Below are positions 53,201 through 62,553 of a stretch of 64,000 nucleotides of DNA, piece after piece. This DNA is from Pithys albifrons albifrons. Its lineage: Eukaryota > Chordata > Aves > Passeriformes > Thamnophilidae. The position numbers were made by a program, and so were the translations under genes. The stretch spans positions 8,698,622 to 8,762,621 of the forward strand of contig NC_092463.1 of the NCBI RefSeq assembly GCF_047495875.1. The letters run 5' to 3'. The notes under the pieces were generated by a model. The model made no database searches. It saw only the letters and a list, made by a program, of their open reading frames with translations, and was not told where the DNA came from. Within the stretch, counting starts at the first letter, position 1; each line of letters begins with the position of its first letter.

Positions 53201-53835
53201 ACTGGAAACATTCAGGGCCAAGCACTCACAGGGCTCATAGTACCTGTCTGGGTACAGGACTGAACACATAAGTAACACTAAAGGCATTTGCTATCGTACT
53301 GCTGCACACAGTAGGCCACCAGCAAAAATCTTTAAAATCCTTAGTTCTTGGAGATATATCCATGTGGACTCTGCCTCTCAAGCTCTTCCCTTCCTGGCAC
53401 TATTTTCATGGGTTGGGGAGCACTTTCTTAGCACCTGGTTTCTGCTATGAGTCTCTGACAGTGTGAGTCTGATATGTTTGAGAAAACAGAACTATTATCT
53501 GTTTGGTGTGGGGGAGGTTGTCTTTCTTAAATATAGACAAGAAGACTAAGCTCACTCTACCCACTATACATAGTTTTTATTACTGTATGGTTGACATTTA
53601 TAAGTGACTAGACAATATATTTGATAAAGAGTATTTGATAAGGTATTATTTTAAAATTCTGTAATATTCCATTTACCTGCATCTACAGTTTCTGTCCACC
53701 TCTAATTCTTTTGTTTAAATCTTTCCTAAAATTAGGAAAATGGACAGTTTGCATCTCTCAGTTGAAAGTGCACTTCATTGCACTGCTGGCAGTAACAGCT
53801 GTGTCCTGAAGGGAGCAAATGCACAAGCCTCAAAC
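50257..53835. other. Unassigned sequence between CR1 copies
   Basis: Nothing recognised on either strand. Confidence 0.5.
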
Positions 53836-54183
53836 TAAACTTGGGATGGGACACATCGATCCTCATGAGGGGAAGAGGAGGGGCAGACACTGATTTCTTC
53901 TCTGTGGTGACCAGTGACAGGACCAGAGGGAATGACCTGAAGTTATGTCAGGGGAGGTTTAGGTTGAATATTAAGATGAGGTTCTTAACCCAGTGGGTTG
54001 TTGGGCACTGGAACAGGCTTCCCAGGGAAGGGGCCACAGCACCAAACCTGACAGAGATCAACAAGCATTTGGACAACACTCTCAGGCACGTGGTGTGACT
54101 CTTGGGGATGATCCTGTTCAGGGGCAGGAGTTGGACTCAGTGATCCTGATGGGTCCCTTCTCACTCAGCACATTCTGTGATAT
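53836..54183 (+). mobile_element. CR1 LINE fragment (3' part, about 350 bp)
   Basis: The + strand encodes SVVTSDRTRGNDLKLCQGRF and VVGHWNRLPREG, the C-terminal part of CR1 ORF2. UTR GGAGTTGGACTCAGTGATCC and a tail resembling ATTCTGTGATATG follow. It is close in type to the copy at 49722, so the two are probably of the same subfamily. Confidence 0.88.
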
Positions 54184-55230
54184 GCAAAATGGAAGAAAAA
54201 TGTACTTTAAAAAACAATGGAACTCAGGAGCATCACTGACTTCTTGCTGTCTTGACTTGTCAGAATAGCCCATCGAGAAAAGTCAGGAGATTCCAAGCAG
54301 GCCAAGAACAAATCTCAAGTTTCTATCAGAAACAAGAGGGAGGTGAATGGGGAACTTCCACTGTACACAGAGGTGTGAAGCACATACAGACAGACTGTAA
54401 TGCCATAAAAACCTGATGGGAAACTAAAGGTCAAAGGGCCACTTCAGTACCCACAATAGTAGAATTCAAAGGTGTGTGTGATTTTATAACTCAGCATAGG
54501 GCTTTCCCTAATGAGAGGCTGAGTGGACCTTGCTTGCTTTATTAAAGGATGAGTCATTCCCTCTTCTGACCAGAAATATTCCCCTCTCATGAGAGGGGAG
54601 AAGCTGGAAATTATACTAAATATTTGTCTTTTTGTTTTCTTAGCATTCAGTTTTGGATACTAGAATCAGTTCTTAGTCAAGTTCCATGATTATAAATAAC
54701 ACTGTGCAAGGGAAAATCCCAGAAAACACTCTTTTTTTTTTTTTTTTAACTTTGGAGATACTGAAACTCATTACAAATAAATCAACATGAAATTAAACCA
54801 GAACTCTGAAAACAGATCTCCTCCTCCCTGAAGACTTTGAAAAATTAAATGTGATCCTGAACGTTTTTTGCTGGACCATAGTTTCAGACCATAATGACTT
54901 CAAACATCAAGAATTTGGAGAATTTGGGGGGTTTAAATGTAGAAATGTATCTTGAGTATATTACACAATGTAAATCAACATTAATATATAATCCTGACCT
55001 GTTCATCCTTCAGTATCATATCCAATTTACTAGCAAGAGGAAAACCTTTTAGGAAAGCAACATATCATTGAAATATTCAACACAACAGTCACTTATGGGT
55101 TGCAAGTCTACTGCCTCAGTTCTAAACCACGCAGAATTTTCATCTCAGAAATTATGCCGAGAGGTTAATTTCCCCTTTCTAGATTCCAGGTATTTTTTAG
55201 GATAAATTTCTTTGTGTTTTCCAGTGTAAT
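54184..55230. other. Unassigned sequence with a 20-bp palindrome
   Basis: Contains the perfect palindrome TCCCCTCTCATGAGAGGGGA at 54580-54599 and a T16 run at 54732-54747. No gene recognised. Confidence 0.5.
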
Positions 55231-55242
55231 ACAAGCCCTGAT
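55231..55242. repeat. Target-site duplication, left copy, of the 5S SINE
   Basis: ACAAGCCCTGAT, identical to 55555-55566. Confidence 0.88.
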
Positions 55243-55360
55243 TGAGGCAGTTAAATGCCTCCCTGACATCCGATCCCGTCAGATCTCGGAAGCTAAGCAG
55301 GGTCGGCCCCGGATTAGTACTTGGATGGGAGAACACCTGGGAAATGCCGGGTGCTGTAGG
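55243..55360 (+). pseudogene. 5S rRNA-like head of the SINE
   Basis: This stretch aligns with vertebrate 5S rRNA from about its first base to GGTGCTGTAGG near its end, with a 3-base shortening near base 25 and scattered substitutions such as ACACCTGGG for CCGCCTGGG. It is not a functional 5S gene: it lacks the T-run terminator after the 5S end and continues into the SINE body. Confidence 0.88.
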
Positions 55361-55554
55361 TTCTAGTCCTGAGGACTTCACTGGCACCGTCCAAGCTCGC
55401 TCGGCCGTGTCAGATGAACCTCAGGACTTAAATGGTGGGGCCAGTTCTGCGCACGCTGAGCCTCACCTAAAATCCACTGCGCAGGCTGGAAGGGCACACC
55501 CACGTGGGGACAGCCCTTCCCAAATCTTCGTTCGCGAAGCCGAGCCACACACAC
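55243..55554 (+). mobile_element. 5S rRNA-derived SINE with an RTE LINE 3' tail, full length
   Basis: A composite 312-bp short retroposon. Bases 55243-55360 resemble 5S rRNA over almost its full length: GATCTCGGAAGCTAAGCAGG, then TTAGTACTTGGATGGGAGA and GGGTGCTGTAGG are near-identical. The first 18 bases have diverged. The 5S internal Pol III promoter is kept (A box about 55290-55305, C box about 55321-55349). A body of about 150 bases of unknown origin follows (55361-55512); it is GC-rich and has many CpGs for this window. Bases 55513-55546 match the 3' UTR of the RTE LINE at 13160-13193 in 31 of 34 positions. The element ends in a short (CA)n run. Perfect 12-bp target-site duplications flank it, so this is a retroposed unit and not a stray 5S gene. 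Functionally it is a Pol III-transcribed non-coding RNA likely copied by RTE reverse transcriptase. Confidence 0.9.
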
Positions 55555-55566
55555 ACAAGCCCTGAT
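55555..55566. repeat. Target-site duplication, right copy, of the 5S SINE
   Basis: ACAAGCCCTGAT, identical to 55231-55242. Its first bases overlap in pattern with the (CA)n tail, so the exact junction could move by 1-2 bases. Confidence 0.88.
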
Positions 55567-58500
55567 CGCTTTCAAGTCACGGGATGTTTTTCCAGGAGTT
55601 TAATGTACTCACAAGAGGGCACCAGACTCTACACTATTTCTTCTGCTGGGCATGGTGGATTTCACAATAGAAGAAAAAACATTAATAACGTTCATATCTC
55701 TTAAGTTCCCATCTTGTAATCATAAGTTTGTAAGACTTCATACTGCTAGGTAGAACAGTGTGTACAGATGGGTGTGTGTGCTGTTGATCGCTGTTGAGCC
55801 AGATGTAAGACTGGGTTATAATATTTATCCAAATATGGCAGAAACACTTAACCTTTTCAAACGACAGCTACAAACAGGATGGAAAACAAGAAGAAAAAAA
55901 AAGAAAAAAAAACTGCATTGAAAACAAGCAGGAAAATCATGGGGAGATAAAGAGGGAGAAAATTCCCTTGCACTAAAATAAAAAATGGAGGATGATGGCA
56001 GTTGCCAGGATCTGCCCATGACTCACTGGAGAGGATATAAGTGGCAGGAGGCAAACAGATCAACTAAGGCATTCAGCTGAGCAACCCCATGCAGCATCTA
56101 AACACCCAGCAAGTTCTGAAGAACTTTTTGATGAGCCCCACTTTGTCTCCCTGCCTCAGCAAACCACTCTCCACATCATCCTGCACCACTGCTCATTCCA
56201 GCTCCATTGACTTTATCCCAAGTCTACTGGCATTTGGTGCTATTTGTAAGTAATGCCAATCAAGGATTTATTATTCCATTAACATTAGACATATGGAAAT
56301 GATTGCTGGGAAACCACTGTCCACTGATAGAGCACCAAAAGATGCGTTAACATTCCTTTATTGCTACAAAAGTCTAAGCTTTCATTCCCATCAAAGTGCA
56401 GGACCCAAGCACAGAACAAGACCAGCTCAGAGCCTGTTATCTGTGTTCATACTTATGGTTCTAATTGGGTTAACCCTTTAACCAAACAAGGCACACAGGC
56501 TTTAGCAATCATTCTCATAGGAAAAAATGGGCTTAAAAAAATCACATTTTAATATGCCTTTTCAAGTCTTTGTTTACCTAATTCTTATGCTTATTTTCTG
56601 ATACTTACATTAAATCATAATTGCTAAGTTGCTACTATAATTTAAGATATATTTTTTTCTTCTAGACTATGGAAGTCTACTAAGCCAGCATCAAATAAAC
56701 ATCAGCAATAATTTGTGGATATAGTTTGTTTTCCATTTAACCTATGGATTCGTCAAACTCTAAAACAAAATTTGGAAACAATCCAAACACTAACAGAAGC
56801 CATCACAGCCTTCATCTATTCTTCAAGGACCACTGAGGGTCATTTTAACTTGCAGATAAAGCATTAACTTCGATAACCAGTATATTTCTCTTAATAACAC
56901 TTAATTTTGTTCTCCTTGTTATTTATGATGGATCTAAAGAAAATCACATTTCTTATTTGGAAAATGTAAAACAACTAATTCTGTCAATACCTTGTTGCTA
57001 AAGTTTCAGCTACCAGAACTGTTACTGCATATTAACCTCAGTGCTCTTAGTCTTCTACTATTTTTCTCCTAGATTTTCTAGTCCAAATGCTTAACAACTT
57101 TAAGGCAAGCTTAAAAATAAACAACTGACCTACATATTCTTAAAAGTTTTATTAGCTTTAACTGTGCTTTTGACTTATAACTCTCTGGTTTGCTACAACT
57201 GCAGAAATTAGTTTCCCACTGGTATTGCAATTTTCAAGGATACAGCTTCTAGGAACAGCACGGTGCCTTCCAAACGGCTGGTTTCAGAGCAAAACACTCT
57301 AATATCAAAAGATGCAGAACAGCAAAGGTGTAAGCCGCAAATCTGGTCTAAAAGATCTGAAAGCCACACTCTAATGTATGTTCAAGGATATATGAAAAAG
57401 GAATTATTCATTAACTTCTTCAGCTTGCAACTGCTTCAGGCTATTTTGTTCTTACAGTGTTTGCAGTTTCAAAGGAAGGTAGAGCTGGTGGGGGAGAAAA
57501 GATCTTCACATGCCCAGCATAAACACATTCATCAGAAACAGACTAACTCCCGAGATGAAAATATGGCACTTAGCTGGCTGCAAAGAAAGGAATACCTTGT
57601 GTAGTGACAGGCTGCACATGGTTTTTGAGCCTGTGGGTGCTATTTAATAGTAGATGCTTAGTTGCTATAGCAACTGTCATAGCCTATGGTATTTATGCTT
57701 AGATATGAAACACATATTTTAAGCAGCACCAGATAACATGGCACTCAAGTGTTCAAAATGCATGTTTAAAAGAAAATCCCTATTAAGAAGTAGGTGTGTT
57801 CCTCCAGTTATCAAAAATCTTCTTAAGGCAATACTTTTGCAACAACAAAACAATCTTGTCCCTCACAAACATAAAGCAGAACTACCATGATGATCCAAGA
57901 CAGGGCTTTAAAAGCCTTAAAATAAAACCCAAAACATCATTCAGCACTTTAAACCCATCTATGTTGATTGCTGGTACATAATCTGGATACTTTTGCTGTT
58001 CGGTCCAGTGCATGGTGCTCTGACACTAGAGGTTCCCATTGTCCTTAACTTGGTATTGCCCAGGCTTTGTTCCTCTGGCTGATGTCCTCTACAACGCAAA
58101 GCCACACACCAGCTCTTGGCCACTGCCCGCCAGGACACATAAGCAGCATTTGTGGTGTCACAGACGGAATTTCCCAAGTGTACTTTATATAGCCTCTTTG
58201 GTTTTCTAGCTTTGCATATCACCCACTACGCAGAACACCTTCTCTGAATCGTCCGGGAACTGTGAATCTTGCTGAAAACACTTTTTATATTTTGTCACAT
58301 CCTGCTGGCTGAGGAACACAAACAAATACCGTAACAGGAGGGCACTCTTTCTTTCAGGTCCTTTCCACCATAAGAGGAAACTGATGGTCAGTGACTTCAA
58401 CACTTATCAGCCTGTGAGTGGTCTTTAACTCCAACACAATCACTTCAGCCAGGTTAAAGAGAGTTTGTGGACTAGGACAAGTTTAACAGCTCCCCTGTGT

Positions 58501-60039
58501 CCTGTTTCCACTCTATTTCCTGCAGTCAAAACATACTAATACCACTTCTTAGCAATTTATTATTGGTTCCATAAAATTACTAACTGGCTTGGGTAAACAC
58601 AGCAGTGCTGCTTTTAGCTCACAGAGTATCTTAGTCTGTACAAGTTCTTACAAAGAACTCACTTCTTGGCTCATGTCACTCCTAATCCCCACAGCCTCCT
58701 AGTAAATAGATCAGATACCCACAGCCACAAAACCTAAGGCCTGAGGCTGGTGGCCTCAGGCAGACAGATTTCTGCCTAAGAAGGGATTTATTTTGCCATT
58801 GTTGTGCTGACAGCAACACACCCCCCTCCCATCACCTGCCTGCTACTGCTCTGCAGTTTTTCGCCAGCACAAACACCCAGCTGAGCCAATACTGCCATAT
58901 TCAGACATGTATTAGCTGGTGCATGGATTAGCTGGTGTGATGAGTGCTCTGACTATGCTATTCTCATTCTGTAAGCCACTAACATTTGATGCCAGCATCA
59001 TTATCATCCAGCATCAAGCTACAGTTAGCCTGCAAATGTTCACTCGCTTACTATGAGCTTTGGTTTGTTTTATAGGCACCAGATGCCTGCTGTTCTTTGT
59101 CCTGCCCCTCCTACCGGTAAAGCACCAACCTTTCCAGGCTCAGAGCAGTGAAGGAGCAGCTTACCCTCACTGAAGGCTGAGCAGAACTTCCAGTCACCTC
59201 TGGTGATCCACACATTAACAGACTGGAACAATAAGAAAATGCTTTCTCTTAAATTCAGTGCATTGTGACTGCAGACCGCATGCACTGAAGTTGTATCCTG
59301 TACCTGCCTTATGGGGCTCAGTTGAGCTGCTACCACAGGCTTACCTCTTAGGGAACAGCCACATTTAATTACCCTCCTTAGCCTTTCTTCCATCTGCCTC
59401 TGGATTTTTTAGGCTAACCCTGCTGCAGGAATGTGCTTGCTTGCAGAAGCACTCAGGACTGTTTCATAATGCTGCCTATCTCAGAGGTAATCAGAATTTG
59501 CCAGGTTGAGCTTAAAAGAAATGGTACATTAGGAGTGGGCCTCCTGCCCTACACTGGAGCCAAATTAAAAAGACAAACATATCTTAAATGCTTTAATCAA
59601 ACAGTAATTATGAGAAAAACAATATAGACTCAGAGCAAGTCCACATAGTCTTTAGCAGGCAGAGACAAGCAAGCTCTGTCCCTATTCTGAACCAGTGGGA
59701 TCACAGCCAAAAACTCTTCCAAACCACAAGCAGTTGTGCCGGTAAAGCACAGAGCTTGAGCTAATACACCTTGTCTCTCAGTAAGACTCACCAGCCAGAG
59801 CACAGCAATGTACTGATGACAGCTCACAGCTTCCAGTTAAAGGCTGAGTCACGTCTGGGGTTTCTTTGGGTTGTTTTTTTTTCTTTCAAAAGCACAGTTT
59901 CAGCCCTGCTCCTGGACACTGAGTTTGTTAATTTCTGCAGTCTTATAAACACTATCCAACTCTAAACCAGCTTTCCCATCACACCCAATATGTGAAAGTC
60001 TGGCCAGCTCAGCAGGAGCTGAGCAGCTCTGAGAAAGAA
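55567..60039. other. Unassigned sequence downstream of the SINE
   Basis: Contains the X-box-like palindrome at 57660-57675 and a minus-strand exon-like segment near 58235-58303. Neither can be tied to a gene. Confidence 0.5.
57660..57675. promoter_or_regulatory. Symmetric RFX-type X-box motif
   Basis: AGTTGCTATAGCAACT is a perfect 16-bp palindrome. It matches the RFX-factor X-box layout (GTTGC..R half-sites back to back, optimum GTTGCCATGGCAAC) with a single change per half-site. Whether it is bound is unknown. Confidence 0.35.
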
Positions 60040-60500
60040 GCAGGAAACTCCCGAGGTATCAAGCACAGCCCAGCACAGGCTTGCTCCAGAAGGGAAGGAA
60101 GGGGGCTGCGACGGAGGGAGGGAGTAGTGGCTGCTTTCCAACAAGCATGGCACGCAGGTCACACCACCCTGTACCAGCCACCGCTGGAGGAAGAAGCAGG
60201 CCAGGGTTCCCGGCAGAGCAGGCAGGCTGCAGGATGGTGAGAGCCACAGCTGGCTGCCAGCACAGCTCCCTCAGCAGCTGATGTTCAGTTCGGGGGAGGC
60301 GGCACGGCTGGAGCCTGTGTGCACACACAGTGCTCACAGATTGGAGCTCGGCCCGTCCTTCATCCCTGTGGAGCATAAGCCAACAGCTGCCCAGCCAAGA
60401 GAAGGGGCTCAGGGCAGCAGCTCCACACAACCCAGCCCTTCTGCTCTGGCCCTGGGGCTCCGGCTCAAGTAAGTCCCACCACGTGCTAAGGATAGATCTG
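60040..60500. promoter_or_regulatory. GC-rich, CpG-enriched patch with splice-donor motifs
   Basis: The richest GC segment of the window (for example GGGGCTGCGACGGAGGGAGG, and GGCGGCACGG). Two + strand donors are visible: GATG/GTGAGAG at 60236/60237 and CTCAA/GTAAGT at 60468/60469. A promoter and 5' UTR exon of a + strand gene beyond the window is one reading. In mammals CDCA4 follows GPR132 in the same orientation, which would fit, but no CDCA4 coding sequence is present here. Confidence 0.3.
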
Positions 60501-62221
60501 CACCTTGGACCTGCTTGGAGAGGTCAAGGCAATAACTGCTCCTGTTAAACCAGCCCCATACCTCCTCTTTCAGAGAAAAAAAGAGCATCCCATTCATATT
60601 TTATACAGCTGCCAGTGCTTTTAAATCCCTTCAGAACAGCCACTCACTCTGAAGATTTTGCTGGCTGTCAGTGGTGACCCGATTTCCTAGAAGACACCTG
60701 CTGAGCTGGTTTGCATCATTTTCACTGTCCCCCATGTAATTCCTTTCATCAGCAGGAAGGCTGGCCTGCAGTGTCTCACTAGGTGCAATGCCTCTCAATT
60801 GTCTAGAAGCTTTGGGTACATACTCTGAAATACCTTCCCATTTAAAAGTTTCCTGACATTTCTGACCAGTAATTCTCTCCTTTCTTTGCTTTTTTTGTAT
60901 GCAGTTATTTCTCTCATTTTCATTTCCCCTGTCAGGTTGCTTTCCTGCACTGCCACATGCCTCGTCTCTAGAACTTCAACTTCCGGATCAGTTCTGCTTT
61001 TGCTTGCAGATTATCTTAGCTGCAAAAGTTTCCTCAGCTGAGATAGCTTTCTCAATATATAAATATCTGTTTAGTAAATTCCCGGGTTTTCATCTGTTTT
61101 TTTTAACTGTGGTGTTAAAATTTCATTTACTGAAACTAATAGGAGGATGAAAAACTTTAGCATACAGCTAAAATTTGATCGTTCTCTTTATTACACTACG
61201 GTTATAATTCAATTAAATTCTTTTTTACTCTACTTCTATTAGAGAATGGTTGCTCTCTAGTAAGTACTTCAGGTTGTATTGTTTTGCATAAGTCTGTCCA
61301 AATTTTTCCATTTTGACTTTTCAAGTTTTGTTTCTCATGTGTGTGAAATGTGAGAGTTGTTTTCCCCTGAAAATTATCAAATCTTGTCATACCTCGATAA
61401 GACATCCATAGTTTCTCAGCTTTTCAAAGAAAACAGAGAACTTTCACAATTTTTGTTTCACTGGTTTAATCAGAAATGTAGATAATGCAGTTTTTAAAGC
61501 CACAAGACATCCTCTTGTTTCACTGGAAAGGTTATTGGGGGTGGAGGGTGAAAACACAAACAAGAAAGTCAAGATATTCTCATTGTACCTAAACAGAAAA
61601 AAACCCAAGAGGATAAGGAGAGGGGACTTAAGTACCTTTCTATATAGATAATGCTATCACTACAAAGAGCAATGCAAATGAACTCTTCTAGCAGTGATCC
61701 TCCAGGGAACAGCCCTCACACTGCCTCGAAAAGGGCCTCTGTGGAGGCTCAAAGGTTGTTGTAGGATTTGTTGTGGGAATACCTATTTGAATTCCTGCTG
61801 AGCTGGGGCTGCCAGGGCGCTGTTGGAGGACAGTCAGGCCCTGCTGCTGGCTGGGAGAGGCAGTGGCCTGCGGGAGCACACTGAGGGGGAGCCTAGGTCT
61901 GCTCCAGGAAGATGCTCAGTGTCTGGAGTCATGACTCCTGGAGTGACTATGGCAGTTCCAACAAAACGGGGACTAATTTAGGAAGAACTGTGCCAGACGG
62001 GAATGTGCTTTTTCCAGATATTTTTCACACTGATCATCTTTTGTTTTATGAGCAATTTAGAGCTTACCAGGATTACATCTTGGCTGACTGCATGTTGGGG
62101 ATTAAATTAAGTTTACTTACAGAATATTAGACATTAATTGTCTAGGATTAAGTTTAATTACAACTCACAGTTTAGAATGGGTGCACTCTGCTCAAAGGTT
62201 GGGAGCTTTCAATGAATGGTT
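60501..62221. other. Unassigned sequence between GC-rich patch and LTR
   Basis: If the 60.47-kb donor is real this would be first-intron sequence. Nothing else is recognised. Confidence 0.45.
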
Positions 62222-62553
62222 TGTTAGCATGGACAGCTAAGCAGGGGAGTAAACAGAGAAAGACAGAATATCTTCTGATAAGGCTGAGGCCCTGGAGGGC
62301 CCCAAGCTGGAAGATAAGAACAATTCAGGGGCCACATGGACATGGAAAAAGAATCAAATGAAGTGTTAGAAGACACCAGACCATAAACTGCCATTGAGTG
62401 CATGAAGAGCATGTGAAGACTGGGTGCACAGACTGTAAGAGTATAAAGGCCCAGGAATTTCTTTATTTGGGGTTCCTCTCTAGAGGCATCAGCTCAAGCT
62501 GAAACAAAATAACTCTGTCTCTGCCAACCCAGGGTCCAAACTCTTCCTTAACA
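62222..62553 (+). mobile_element. Probable solo LTR of an endogenous retrovirus
   Basis: A 332-bp stretch begins TGTTAGCATG and ends CCTTAACA, giving TGTTA...TAACA terminal inverted repeats. Inside are a TATA box at 62442-62447 (GTATAAAGG), an R-like segment (TTTGGGGTTCCTCTCTAGAG) and an AATAA-like signal near 62507 followed by CTCTGTCTCTGCC. This U3-R-U5 layout fits an avian LTR. I see no matching duplication directly outside these ends, and no gag, pol or env sequence beside it, so the boundaries and the call are provisional. Confidence 0.45.

Noticed and set aside
55243..55360. Functional 5S rRNA gene
   Set aside because: No terminator T-run after the 5S end, diverged 5' end, followed by the SINE body, and flanked by target-site duplications of the whole 312-bp unit.
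55242..55565. 107-codon open frame across the SINE
   Set aside because: The frame covers non-coding 5S and tail sequence. It has no independent support.
62233..62247. AGCTAAGCAGGGG resembling the 5S A-box, as a second 5S-SINE copy
   Set aside because: Only about 12 bases match, no C box follows, and it lies inside the candidate LTR. Chance match.
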